In this document: in pieces, positions 51,001 through 61,283 of the stretch
How positions within the stretch are numbered: position 1 is the stretch's first letter
How the letters are laid out: every line of letters begins with the position of its first letter
From: Phoronis australis
Lineage: Eukaryota > Phoronida > Phoronidae
Assembly: GCA_002633005.1 (NCBI GenBank)
Contig: NMRA01000104.1
Span: 429,255-493,254, forward strand
DNA length: 64,000 bases
Direction: 5' to 3'
The notes under the pieces: generated by a model
Database searches by the model: none
The model's input: the letters and a program-made list of their open reading frames with translations, nothing else
Told to the model about the DNA's origin: nothing
Made by a program: the position numbers and the translations under genes

Positions 51001-54000
51001 CATTAGGGTAACGATGAAAAATTACCATACTCATAATACATAACAATAGTCTCTCAAAACGAGACTTTCGCGAGATTGTAATGGTAATTGGTTCTCGGAT
51101 GGTTTGCAGCACATTGGAGGATCGTGGGTTATTTGTGTTATTCATTTAATGAGACTATGCCTCTTTAAGTGACGTAGTGCATTATGAGTTAAAGATATTA
51201 TAAGCCCGGCGTCTGTAATAAATACCGTTTTGACTAATTTTTTCCTTGCTAAACTTTTAAGTGTTTTCTGGCCTTAGGAAGAGGGGAAGGACCGTCATTG
51301 CTCGAGGCCAAGCTCAGATGGGTAGTTCCGACAGAGGGCAGTTAGGCAAAGACCACTGTAGATACCGTGTTAAAAATCCTACACGCGCAAAGCAAATATG
51401 GTGGAAGTCCCGCGGTTACGTATACAACAGCTTCTTTTCGATGTGTTCCCGGTGATATTTCACGGAAAATGTTACCGGTATGCACGGATCCACGCAGTTA
51501 CAAATCATCCCACTGGAATTACCCATTACACGCAGTGTCGTATTCTTGATTTTAAGTCTTTGAGCCCATTCAGAGATTACTAACAATTAAGCGATCTGAT
51601 ACCAAATCTAGCCGGACAGTTTAGCACAGTTATTAAATATGAGCACAGCCCTGGAAATCGCTTTCGCATTATATCCAAGTTCTCATTCACTCCGTTGCAT
51701 ACATTCACTAGTAAGATCGAGCTCAGAAGAGTACGAGACACCTATGTGCAATGCTCGATTGTCAGCCAGTGAATCCAGGATTCGAAACCTGGTCTCCCAA
51801 GCAGGAGTCTGGAGCTCAAACCACTGAGACACACTGTCACCTTGGCACAGTGGTTACCATTGTGTGTTCCATTGCACTTTTAGTTCGCTGGCAGGGTTGG
51901 TTGCACATGTACATGTATAGCTTAAATTACGATGAGAAATAACCGTCTTAACGCGATTAGACAGTTTATGGACACTGGTGGTCTGGTGGTCTGGTGCCTG
52001 GCGATAACAATACGGGAGTTTGTCGGTGAGGTCCCGTTTCCGTAAGTCCCATGTGCTGCCTATTGTTACCTGCATATGTTCCACATATGACTGTCTAATT
52101 CACATCAGGTACTAGTAAAGAAAAAAATATTTGCAGCCGGAGTGGTGCGTTGAAAATATTATGAAAGCGCCGTCCTGCGAAAAGCGGCAATAACACCGCC
52201 TTCCATAGCAAAAACATAGTTTCATTTAGTCCACATGTCTTCATGAAACTGATCTCAAATTTTTGCGTAAGTAAATTTGAGATGACTTCCGGGTTTCTAA
52301 AGGACTTACGTTATTGTTAGAAATCGGGCTCTACAAGTTGGCTTGTCATGGCGTGCCATTTTATGTCTCAACAAATAACCAAGTCTCAGTTGAGTTGGCC
52401 TAATGTAAGTTACCTGTCGGAGTCATGAAGTTATTTGAAACCACTAGCTTTCGGGTTCACCCTGGAGACTTCCGACGGGTGGAATGGCTGGTAACTGGAG
52501 CCTCGACCGGCTCAGTGGCAGCAATAGATGAACATTGTTTTCAGACATCACACAACATCTCGTGGAATAATGCTAACGTCGGTGAAGGAGAACAAATACT
52601 GGGGCAGGAACATACGCGAAGCGATGGAAATCCGCTTTCAAACTCCATCGCTCAATAGAGACTCGCCATCTACCAGAATTTATTCCTCCTCTGATGATCC
52701 GACAGGGGTCACATTCCATGAAACGTCACGGTGACAATGATGACGTAACAGACGCGGACGAGGCTCTAGTTACCCGCCATACGACACGACGAAGGGCTCG
52801 AGATGAGACCGAAAGCTAATGGTTTCAAAAAACTTCACGACTCCGACTGGTAACTTTACATTACTCGTGTTTTAACTGAGTCAGTGATATCAACTTTCAT
52901 TCTATCAAGATTCAGTTATTTGAGAAATCACTCTCATCTTAATACGAGGAACGATTTGAGACCATTTCTAGCTGTAAGTGGTTTAAATCAGAATTTCTGT
53001 TTCTGGATGGAAGATGTACCGTGACATTTCTGTGAACAGCCAGATCTGTCAAGTAAAGGCGACCATCGTGTACATTGGACTCTATTGGGTTCATCCGATT
53101 GGGAATTCGAAATTTTCTACATGTCACAAGTGAAGCAGGGTACCTTCTCACAGCAGAATTGCCTTGTGCCTGTTCCGACGAACCAGAAGTTTCGGTGGAG
53201 GAGACAGAGGCATTGATAAATATCATTTCAAATGTCTAGGATCCGAGTCTCATCGTCCCGTATTGTTAATAACAGCCTCAACAAACAATACTCTCAGTCT
53301 CGGATTATATCGAATAAATCTAACAAATAGACAAAGCGGTCAGTTCTCAGAGGTAGCCTATTTCGCGCCAAATTTGTACCGAAAGACAATTTTCTTTTCC
53401 CTTCCATCATGCACTATAGTACATGGACCGCCAACTCCGTATATTTTCAATGGACCATATCTGTGATCTTACTAGCGACATCTGGCAAAATTAGCAAGTT
53501 TTACATCCGGCAAGTACGTCGTCTGCTAATCATGGTCTGCTGTTGTGTGGTCAGGTGCCAAAAGTGCTCACGATACCAACAGTTCTATTATGGGAAGATT
53601 TTGAACAGCGTTTCAATGTCGAAATTATTTTTTTTCATTGTACTGGACAGTAAAATAGATGCGAGAATTTCCCGTCACAATACACTAACCGGAAACTGAA
53701 ATTGGTAATTTAGAAGAGTGGCGCTTCCTCTTCGATAGTACGCAAGAAAATGTTTTGAGTTGCGAATCCGTTGTCTATGGTCTATGCTTCCGTAAGTCGT
53801 AAATAATTGGAGAGGGTGGCACTACTGAATGAAAGCAGCGTGGTTCGCCTCGATGCAAAAAAAGAGTATTGTCACACGTCATGTGATTCCTTCATACCAT
53901 TTCACTGTCACGAGTCTGAAATAGCTTGCAGCCAATGGTTTTTATGCTCTTACGTATGTATGTGTATAAAGCTTTCATCTCTGTCTGTACGTCTGACGTA

Positions 54001-56564
54001 CGCTGCTGAATCTCTTAAACCCCTGACAAGGTCTTCATGAGAGTTGGCAGATGTGTTACTATGGAGCTGACCCCGAATATGACAACTTTGGACCTGTCCG
54101 ACTCCCGCTGTGCCCCCTGATGACTCTCTACCGGTTCTACTTAGTCACTCCGTAGACGGAACTTTATGAAATTTGGAAAATAGTTTTCTATTGAGATTAC
54201 GACAATGCTTTCCCAATCTTGGACGGACTGGACATATTCTGCTTCCCCAACGGCCATTTTCAATATTTTCGATTATATTTTGGCGCCAGTCGCTCTCTTT
54301 CTGCCAAACCGCGGGGATGGATTGTTATGAAATTTGGCAAATGTGTTCCTGTTGTGAAAAGCTCAGCTTGCGTTGATTATCAGAGATATCCGATTTAGGT
54401 AGCGCCCCCTAGTAGCATTATTGCGTCTGTCTCAACATCTGCCAAGTTCCTTGATGGACCTAAGAAATTCGTTTTACAGGGTTTTTGCTGAGGAGATCAT
54501 GACTTACCTTTGTGTCGGGAAGAGTCGAGTACTGTGACGTCCCTTAGTGATATTTATGGATTTCTTTCCGTATGCATCAATTTCTTCTTGATATATATCT
54601 ATATGCAAAAGCTTTTATGAACGAAACTACGTCGCCTGCTACATTGCAGATGGACTCTGATTTTTACGCCCTCTAGTGGACATTTTCATTAGTTTCGTGT
54701 CTGTGTCTGGCCTTTGCCTTCCTATACGTAAACTGCATGAAGAATCATGAAAGTTGGCATTGTGTCCCTGTTGACGCTGGTATGACGATTAATTTTCTGA
54801 CTATTTTACTGTAGCTCCCCTAGTGAAAATTCTAGTTTTCTTTGCATCTGCCTCAATATCTCGCAAGTTCTTCGATGGATCTTCATGAAATTTGTTCTAA
54901 TAAGACGTTCTTGCACAAGTGACCTGTATTTTCGAATTGGTACGACTATCGTGAATATATTTGATAGAAATGAGCACCCCTAAATTATTTCTTTAGCTGT
55001 GGGCGCACAATCAGCTCTTGTGCCTCCATCTCATTAGCCAAACGATATATTAAATCAACTGTAAAGCCTCTTTCTAAAACGACAACCTTTACGACTTCGC
55101 TGAAAGTCGTGTCATCGCATGCAAAAATCACTTCTGGACCGTGTAAATTGGGCATTTGGCTTTTTGGCGCTGATACCAGTAAAATTATGATTTACACATG
55201 TTTCTTTGTTGTATTTCAGACTACTACCAATCTCAGAGCGCCTTTGCAGTTATTAGTTTGTTCCTCATGGTCGTCAGCCACATATTTGTAGTCTACAGTC
55301 TTCGGCAAACGCGATACATGTTCAAGCGCATAGTCGGATGCTTCCATATTATGTCAGGTAAGAAGCAAAATGTCACCAGTGTCCTCAATTCGCTGCATTA
55401 CCGTAAGATGAGCAAGCGCGATGCAGGGGGTGAGCACCTCTGCCCCGTACGTATGAAACACGAAAGTGAGGGCCAGCGCTCCACTAAACATACACGTAGG
55501 GAGCGGCCGGGAGACTGGGAGGGCATGTTGCCTCAATAATATGAAAACCTGGTGAAACCTTCGAGGCGACCAGCATAGGCGTTGGGCGGGGAACACGGTC
55601 TGTTGAGGAAAGAAAAGCACTGTACAATGAAACATGTTGACGAGAGAACATTTAGAGAATATTTGTTATCTGTGCTAAGTTATTCTTTGTGACCCAGTCC
55701 AGGACATTTTCGTTAGCAGGTTCCCAGTTTTAAAAAATGCAGCATGAATCGTCTACCCGTACAGGAAAACGATAAAACTTGTTATGCCCAGATTTTCCTG
55801 TGGAAACCGATTCAAAACTTTAAATTCAAGAACACAATTTTTGGGAGTGCAAAGTACATGAGGACCTATGACTGGAATGGAAAGAACCAGAATTCTTGTT
55901 AACAAGTCTTCCAAATTCTGGAAATATCTTGGGGGAGGACCCTCAAAAGCCCTTGTGGGATGCCCTGTGTCCCGTGCTTGCCTGACAATTGCTCATTTAT
56001 GCAACGTAACAAAGCGTAGCACTTCGGGAATTGCTTAAAAATTAATCATGTGAATTAAGGATTTGAAAAAAGTCTTGCAAGATGATAACCGGCATCTAAC
56101 TCAGAATGCACACTCTGTAGGCGTTTAGCTTTTTTTATTTTGCAGTGGCATGTATTGGCCTGACATCTTATTGTCTTCCGATAACCAACACATGTTCTGG
56201 TTTGATTACATACATACATTTTGAAATCTTTGATGGGACTTATGCAGTTTAGCCAGGTCGGAACATGAATTTCGAGGCGATATTTCAGTTTATCAGTGTT
56301 CCTTCGTCTATTGCAGCTGCATGCGTTCTTGTCGTGGCTGAACTCAACATCAACGCTGTGGAGTACGAGAAAACTAAACTCTCAATATTACCACCGGCTA
56401 CGATTGTCTCATTTGGGTTCTCCTTCATTGCGTCGTGGCTCACGTTCGCCGTTTACGTCATGTCCGCGCTTGCATTTATAGTTTGTTCACGGAAGAAAAA
56501 ACACCACAAAGTACCAGATGAAGTTATCGAACAAAACGAACCAATACGACTCGGGCGCTTATAG
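38799..56564 (+). CDS. Gene B: claudin/PMP22/CACNG-like four-TM protein, 4 exons
   Basis: The model is 38799-39039, 50481-50552, 55220-55357 and 56317-56564, encoding 232 aa. Introns are 11441, 4667 and 959 nt, all GT-AG and phase 1, as in gene A. TM1 is about residues 12-34, then W36. The signature reads G60-L-F62 (Phe replaces the usual Trp; an alternative GIW is at 52-54) with C65, and C84 in exon 2. Sequons are N71 and N75. TM2 is about 112-132, then the basic loop RQTRYMFKR (133-141), TM3 about 142-160, and TM4 about 183-207, ending CSRKKKHHK. The tail is short and charged. The W...GL[WF]...C...C pattern and four helices place it in the PMP22/claudin/CACNG superfamily; the TRYMFKR loop is typical of CACNG-like members. 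Function beyond a membrane protein is not shown. Confidence 0.82.
41035..41940 (-). repeat. Inverted dispersed repeat, arm 2
   Basis: Contains the reverse complements of two landmarks from 35160-35900: AACGCGAACGCGAACGTGCG (41036) and AATGTGAAAATGTAGGTCAA (41870). The arms lie about 5 kb apart and flank genes D and B exon 1. Confidence 0.55.
42700..42745 (+). repeat. 22-bp direct repeat, two copies
   Basis: TTATACTCCGCGGCCATGC is followed at once by TTATACTCCGCGGCTATGC. The CCGCGG core is unusual in this AT-rich surrounding. Confidence 0.85.
43313..43385 (+). repeat. Dispersed repeat block, copy 2
   Basis: Second copy of the 18265-18345 block, with the same ATTTTTCGATATGCGGACCT core. Confidence 0.75.
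43940..44066 (+). mobile_element. Solo end hairpin of the foldback family
   Basis: GAAGTCGTTATCCTCCGTTA, then GGATTTTGGAGAATTATCAC and its complement around GAGGGGCGTCAGCCCC. It is cut exactly where the outer right stem should follow and runs straight into the SINE at 44067. Confidence 0.8.
44067..44222 (+). mobile_element. tRNA-derived SINE, copy 1
   Basis: The tRNA-like head GTGGTGTAGTGGTAAAGTCG and B box GGTTCGAATCC (44114-44124) are followed by a body with a TTATCTCACTAGTGGGATAA palindrome and a tail ending AATATTGTGGTATAA. It matches 36363-36518 across its full length. Confidence 0.82.
44886..45400 (+). mobile_element. Penelope-like element fragment in inverted repeats
   Basis: The inner part (about 45095-45290) encodes, across one frameshift, ILDREENWFRGVKEAIYE, then ENPSLT, then GLRFLLPRT and ALKSIPPKL. 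This matches the segment that follows the GIY-YIG endonuclease core in Penelope-like retroelements. It is flanked by inverted arms of about 100 bp: CGAGGACTTCGGCAGGCCAC at 44959 and its complement at 45308, with CATCTCAGTGG and TCACGTGAC parts. The RT is absent. Confidence 0.6.
46030..46570 (+). repeat. THAP-like repeat, copy 1 (with nested insertion)
   Basis: Aligns with 53405-53790. Both hold ATAGTACA-G-ACCGCCAACTCC, then AGTACGTCGTCTGCTAATCATGG, a frame opening MVGCCVVGCQKYSRYQQF (here) and GATGCGAGAATTTC. The CCVVGC spacing resembles the start of a THAP zinc finger. The frame is soon broken, so this is a fossil. Confidence 0.7.
46149..46289. mobile_element. Nested MITE of about 140 bp
   Basis: The ends CGTTCAGTAGACGCTAGGAC and GTCCTAGCGTTACTGAACG are inverted. 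The second THAP-like copy (53480-53500) lacks this segment, giving a natural empty site, and CAGGC occurs on both sides (46141 and 46295) as a possible target duplication. Confidence 0.72.
46547..46755 (+). repeat. 60-bp direct repeats around an N and a palindromic MITE
   Basis: 46547-46606 is repeated at 46696-46755 with no visible change. Between them are the N (46607) and an 88-bp element (AGGTGCATTGTTTAACAATA) that also occurs at 57530-57615. The direct repeats may be an assembly artefact. Confidence 0.85.
47150..49640. other. Gene B intron 1, no gene recognised
   Basis: Includes a pyrimidine-rich stretch (47480-47620) and the single N at 49473. No domain was found on either strand. Confidence 0.4.
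49660..50370 (+). repeat. Dispersed repeat, compact copy (pair with 7440-8830)
   Basis: Collinear with blocks at 7440-7690, 7805-7845 and 8742-8830. It ends about 110 bp before gene B exon 2. The 110-codon frame inside (49951-50283) is not recognised. Confidence 0.6.
50481..50552 (+). CDS. Gene B exon 2 (72 nt)
   Basis: A 24-codon exon too short to stand out as an open frame. The acceptor TTTTATTATTATTTTTATAG has an excellent pyrimidine tract and the donor is CTAG|GTAAAG. It is phase 1 at both ends. It supplies C84, needed for the loop disulphide, and a Y-D-K triplet (99-101) at the place where gene A exon 2 has Y-D-K (152-154). Confidence 0.7.
   Translation: MTCVTHDIVLRQQGHSEGMTRQY
50560..51760. 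other. Gene B intron 2, first part, no gene
   Basis: Short unassigned frames only. Confidence 0.35.
51768..51840 (-). mobile_element. tRNA-like sequence, probably SINE head
   Basis: On the minus strand, TCTCAGTGGTTTGAGCTC (A-box region) is followed by CCAGGTTTCGAATCCTGG, a T-arm whose five-base stem pairs and holds a B box. The loop is one base too long and the acceptor stem is poor, so it is more likely a SINE head or tRNA pseudogene than a working tRNA. It differs from the 44067 family. Confidence 0.55.
52424..52840 (+). mobile_element. Second Penelope-like fragment in inverted repeats
   Basis: The inner frame gives GRNIREAMEIRFQTPSLNRD, then, after a shift, an IYSS...PTGVTFHETSR end, a known type of terminus after the GIY-YIG domain. 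The ends are inverted: TTATTTGAAACCACTAGCTTTCGG (52428) against CCGAAAGCTAATGGTTTCAAA (52810). It lacks RT and is broken. Confidence 0.55.
53405..53790 (+). repeat. THAP-like repeat, copy 2
   Basis: The frame at 53534 opens MVCCCVVRCQKCSRYQQF and runs about 56 codons. It lacks the nested MITE of copy 1. It lies in gene B intron 2. Confidence 0.68.
53980..55020 (+). repeat. Diverged tandem array of about 200-bp units
   Basis: The words ATGAAATTTGG-AAAT, GTTCCTGTTG, GCCCCCTAGT and CATCTGCCAAGTTC recur in the same order about five times (for example ATGAAA at 54167, 54328 and 54888; GCCCCCTAG or variant at 54112, 54404 and 54818). Units are heavily diverged. A stray piece is at 45775-45800. Confidence 0.65.
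55220..55357 (+). CDS. Gene B exon 3 (TM2 and start of TM3)
   Basis: 46 codons, phase 1 to phase 1. The acceptor is TTTGTTGTATTTCAG and the donor TCAG|GTAAGA. It contains TM2 and the basic loop, and breaks within TM3 exactly as gene A exon 3 does. Confidence 0.87.
56317..56564 (+). CDS. Gene B exon 4 (rest of TM3, TM4, tail)
   Basis: The acceptor GTTCCTTCGTCTATTGCAG gives a continuous TM3 (CFHIMS then AACVLVVAEL). Three alternatives were considered. AGs at 56147 and 56256 also join in phase, but the first runs into a stop and the second inserts a polar stretch inside TM3. The AG at 56288 is out of phase. The exon encodes VEYEKTKLS loop 2, TM4 and a 25-residue charged tail, ending at TAG. Confidence 0.83.
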
Positions 56565-56647
56565 CTTCAAACACCTTGACATGATGTAATTACACGTGAC
56601 TAACTTAATGATGGGTAGTTTTAAAATCATCTGTTTGTGGTATTTGA

Positions 56648-56653
56648 AATAAA
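56648..56653 (+). terminator. Polyadenylation signal of gene B
   Basis: AATAAA lies 84 bp after the gene B stop codon and is followed by a GT-rich stretch, a normal arrangement for a short 3-prime UTR. Confidence 0.6.
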
Positions 56654-57345
56654 GAAGGTGAACTTGGAACACCTTTCTCAAAGATTTGCCAGATAGAATA
56701 CGGGTGATGTCTCTTGTGTTTTGCTGTGAATCAATAATTCTGCTGCCACACAAGCAAAAGACATGGAAGTCGAAAAAGAAGGCAAAAATCTTGGAAAAGT
56801 GACAACCAGTACCGAGTTCGGTAAACTCAAAAAAGACTTACGGAAACGCAAGATCACACGAGTCTTCGCGAGATATCCTCAACCAAAGGAAGTGATCACA
56901 CTAGCTTTTCTCTCGCGGGTGTTTTGGATCGAGGGGACTGTAGTCCACCGTCTGGTTCAATGCGGAACACCTCGGGTATTTTTGTAGCCTCAAATTATCC
57001 CTCGGAGGTGTTTCATATTTGCATGTGCAAAGTTCATCCATTACAACAAAGGGTTTTGGTCAAGACGAGGCTAAAAGCATCATCCAACAGGTCTCAAAAG
57101 TCGTAGGTGATGTCATTCTCAATCAGTCTGCTTTCTCAAGTAATGTCAACACTTGTTTAAGCCTGTTATCACGGTAGTATCCCGGTGCATTCGACGTCAT
57201 TCTTATAAGTACCATGACTGGCTGCGATAGTTCAGACATCTGTTTTCACGGATGTTTCACATGATTTTTATTATATACAGCTTTCAAACTGAAATCAACT
57301 GGTTCCTTTCCCGGCTGAGAAGTGCAGTGTGGGCTTGCAAAGCAT

Positions 57346-57477
57346 TGTCAGTTCGTTGTTGGTTCAGGCCATGATCGCTCGACTCGTACAATGGCACATT
57401 AGCTACATGTCAGTTCGTTGTTGGTTCAGGCTATGCTCGCTGGACTCGTACAATGACACATTAGCAACATGTCAGTT
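57346..57477 (+). repeat. 66-bp tandem duplication
   Basis: GTCAGTTCGTTGTTGGTTCA starts each copy, at 57348 and 57410, and a third copy starts and stops at once. Few mismatches. Confidence 0.85.
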
Positions 57478-57529
57478 CTTAGCAAGCCTTTGCAATTCAT
57501 GTATAAGACCAGGGCTGGGTTGCATGACG

Positions 57530-57615
57530 TCAGGTGCATTGTTCAACAATAACGTGACGCGTGATAATGCGACGTCATTGTTCCTATACGGCGTATAACT
57601 TTTATGCACCTGATC
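57530..57615. mobile_element. Short palindromic MITE, copy 2
   Basis: CAGGTGCAT at the left end is inverted as ATGCACCTG at the right end. The inner GTGACGCGTGATAATGCGAC is shared with 46630-46650. Confidence 0.75.
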
Positions 57616-57647
57616 CCAGTTCTATAACGATTAGTGGTCTAAATTTC

Positions 57648-57722
57648 ATGGGCGGCGCCGCACTGAAATAAGTGGGGGTTATAGCCCCCTCCTCCCCCCA
57701 GCTCCCTGTGGTGCGCTTCCCA
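57648..57722. repeat. GC-rich hairpin element, copy 2
   Basis: GGGCGGCGCCGCACTGAAAT with an inverted GTGGTGCGCTTCCC end, and an inner GGGGGTTATAGCCCCC stem. Pair of 22715-22776. Confidence 0.75.
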
Positions 57723-57729
57723 CGTAAAT

Positions 57730-60040
57730 AGAGATCCTGAAATATCGATGGTAATCTCGTCCGAGTTGAGACTTAGCTAAGTAGACACCGATCAACAGTC
57801 CGTCAATTTTTTATTAAAACCACTTACCGGTCCTAAGTGGCTGAGTCGAGTTGGGTATGGTGTCAAGGCGTCGAAAGAATTGGCAAATCGTTATTCCCCG
57901 AGACCATGCTCTACCAGTTGGCTTGTTTTTTCGCAACAAAAAATGGTCTTCACGAATAACGAACTGCCAGTTTTTTTGCAAACCCAGAACTCGCTTCTCA
58001 TCTTAGTAACGAACAATTAGAGAACAATTTCATTTCCGAAAGTGGTCCCAATAAAAAAACTCTTCTCTTGAACGGAACGTGGGTTGAAAGCACCAACATC
58101 TGCACAACCTCAGTACAACTTGCTGATACCATCCGGTAACACTTACAGGCAAAATAACATGTCTTGTTCGCAATAAAACCTCATGCCTTCTTTTTGATAT
58201 TGTAAAATTACTGGCAGGCAAAACATTGTGTTAAAGGAAAGGTACCTGTTTTGGAGTTATTTTTGGCTGAAACATGGTTTACAGGTTATCCTCAGTTCAT
58301 TAGCAAATTTCTCTGATCAAATATCCCGAGGTTCTATCTAATTACATGTACGCATGCGTCGATGCGATAGTGACGTTCGACGCCCACATTGTTTCCACTC
58401 GTCTTTGTTTTGTGATGATTAATTGTAAACATCTGATGAATGTTAACTATTTACCAACAATCCCCGTTCTTATTTGTCCTCGAGGAATATTCACGAACAG
58501 CTTAGATTGAACTAGGTCTCGGTTGAATGATTGTTTGATCTGCAGTGGACGGGAATTGCTGCAGTCAACGTTCACAGAGAAAGGGTAGACAGTGGAAGTG
58601 ACGATGAATTTGCCACCTACGTACAACAAATGGGGGTACGCTGAGGTTGAATACGCTCAGCTTCAGGGAGCGATCAAACAGTGTGAACGAGACTACGTCG
58701 ACTGAGATCAGACTTACTGGGTCGTTTTGTCAAAGCAATGTTCGGTAAAATATCACCAAACAATGCAGTATGAGATTATAAAACAAACACTATTTTGCTA
58801 AAACTTCTTATGAATCAGTGAACTACTGTTCGTGTCTTCCGTTTATTAGTGCTGGACAAAAGTTCCGGATTATTTAAAGTGACAAAGGCGGTTTCATGAG
58901 CGAAAGAAATGCATTTTGAGGGTAATTTTCGGGTATGCTTAACTTGTTTTTAGCTATGACGAAAGCTTTAACTGAACAGCAAAATCTCCGAACAACTGTT
59001 AAAGTGATCAAATGCGCATTTCAGCCATGCTTCATTGTCATCGATTATGAAGCTTTAATCAAAGTCTCATGGAAGTTAAAATCTTCTCTTCGGTTATCTC
59101 TGTGACATGGCCGTTGTGACAGCGAAACAACACAGTAGTCGATTCATATGTATAGTGACACCTGGCGGGAAAACCAACAGAAGTAATAAAAAGCAAGGTC
59201 ACGTTCCAGTTTCGACTTAAGTCTAAGATTTGTCTCTACTCCCCAACTTTTGAACTCCCACATCAGTTGAAGTTAGTCAAAATTTAGACAAAGCTTTAGT
59301 CAAAAACTTAAGTCAAAATGAAGATTTCTTTCTTGAAACGGACTTGAGAGACAAATTTAAGTTTTATCTTAAAATTGACTGGAATTTAAGATTTGTCATA
59401 GCTAAGTCAGTTTTCTTGGAACGGGCACCGATATTACTTGCGTGTTACTCGATTTAATCACGAAATTCACTGAAGTTCATAATCAACACAGTTTTAATAA
59501 CATTTCACTCTATACTCAATTTCAAACTGATGTATATTTCGAATCATTCAAGATACACAACACGTAGCGCGTTACAACAACATCGTTTATTATCTTTTAA
59601 ACTAAGATACAATGTGCATTATTAGCAAAACGTTTTGCTTCAGAACAACTGTGTTGAGAGATATTTAACGTTCAATTGTAATGGCTTCTGTAAAATAAAA
59701 AAATGAATCAGTCACAAGACGAATTACATAATTCAGTCAACGCCCTAAAACATGACGGATGACACGACTAACACAAAGACCAAAACGACTGTCAGTTTAA
59801 TTGAGTATCTTCACCACTGAACAAAAGTAATATAAATATTACGGAATTCCACAACACCGGGTTACACTGACTACAAATGAACTGTAGAATAAGAAATACT
59901 CAAGACATTAATCTATTACACTCACCTGTTCACAAACGTAACCTGCTCCAGCTAATGACACTGGCACACTTGAATGTCAGTTAGAGAATTTCTCTCTCAC
60001 CCAGTGGCTTAGTGAACCACGTTATGGAAACCAGAAAGCC
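57730..60040. other. Intergenic, no gene recognised
   Basis: 59210-59415 has inverted words (TAAGATTTGTCTC with GAGACAAATTTAAG) and ends like CTTGGAACGGGCACC, suggesting a small MITE. No coding sequence is supported. Confidence 0.4.
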
Positions 60041-60042
60041 AA

Positions 60043-60309
60043 ATGCATCGTTTTAATATCATGTCTGGCGTCATTTCTTCAGTATCAGTTACGTGTGCGA
60101 AACGGCCCGAGCATTTCGTGACTCAATGACGCATCTCTCGCGTAAATCACTAAAAATCGAGATTTCACAAGCAAATGAAACGATGGCAATAGGTGGCGCA
60201 ACCTAATAGCACACTTCGCGTCTGCACGCCGATGAAGACACAGCTGTCAGCTGTCCAGTTACGACTACGACGATGAGATTAAACACTAAAACCCAAAACA
60301 TAGTACATG
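60043..60309 (+). repeat. 267-bp direct repeat, copy 1
   Basis: Repeated at 60557-60823 with only about one base changed (GGTGGCG against GGGGGCG). The two copies are 247 bp apart. Confidence 0.93.
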
Positions 60310-60324
60310 CAGGCCTTCATGCAG

Positions 60325-60420
60325 CGTACGTCCTGGGCGTCCAAATGGACGCCCTAGCACTAATGTAGACGCCCTGGCAAGGACGCCCAATGTATCATTT
60401 GGACGCCCTGTCACTCAGAA
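60325..60420. repeat. Palindromic GGACGCC-rich block
   Basis: GGCGTCC/GGACGCC words occur six times in both orientations within about 90 bp, including GGGCGTCCAAATGGACGCCC, a perfect hairpin. Confidence 0.75.
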
Positions 60421-60556
60421 TTTCTCCAGTTTGGACACCCACATTGAAAGATTACTAAGACTCCCAGTTAATCAAAGCGGGAAGTTGGCCCTTTCAACTG
60501 GGAAAGAAATATACAAAGTATTTAAAATGTTGCAATATTCAAACTATTTTCAAACN

Positions 60557-60823
60557 ATGCATCGTTTTAATATCATGTCTGGCGTCATTTCTTCAGTATC
60601 AGTTACGTGTGCGAAACGGCCCGAGCATTTCGTGACTCAATGACGCATCTCTCGCGTAAATCACTAAAAATCGAGATTTCACAAGCAAATGAAACGATGG
60701 CAATAGGGGGCGCAACCTAATAGCACACTTCGCGTCTGCACGCCGATGAAGACACAGCTGTCAGCTGTCCAGTTACGACTACGACGATGAGATTAAACAC
60801 TAAAACCCAAAACATAGTACATG
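60557..60823 (+). repeat. 267-bp direct repeat, copy 2
   Basis: Starts immediately after the N at 60556. The near identity and the N suggest either a very recent duplication or an assembly join error. Confidence 0.93.
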
Positions 60824-61283
60824 TACATCTCACCTTGACCAGCAAAGGCTCGGTTTAATTACGTTTATTGTGTGCTATCGTTAAAGACTGATCCAAATAG
60901 TTGAGGAATAATAGCGATCTTCAATGACTATCTACCAGCTAGCTATCACGCCGGTGAAATTACGCACTCTATGGTATAGGTGAGACACTGCGCACTTATT
61001 TCTGTTGTCATTTGACTTGGACGAGACAGCAAGGTTGGGTACAATACCTACACCTAAACCTGCAATCAATATGAGTATGATAGAGTATCATTTTCTCGGT
61101 ATATCGCGATAATTATCGGACGTTGCTAAGTAGTCTCACGGTTGCCAGTCAATTGGAAGATACCATACAGGAGGTTAATTATGCACAGATCATCAGTGAA
61201 ATTACAATGGAACTGTCGAGAGTTCAGAATACATCATCACATGTTTTTGAGAGCAACGCTTTGAAACAAGGATAATTTGCTTA

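Noticed and set aside
51768-51840. Working tRNA gene
   Set aside because: The T-arm is good but the acceptor stem does not pair and the T-loop is too long; more likely a SINE head.
52939-53226. 95-codon minus-strand frame with a true ATG in gene B intron 2
   Set aside because: Low-complexity polar sequence, no domain, no splice partner and no neighbour support.
56148-56255. Alternative start of gene B exon 4 at 56148
   Set aside because: It has a good acceptor but reaches a TAG without TM4. The 56317 acceptor gives an uninterrupted TM3 and matches the split in gene A.
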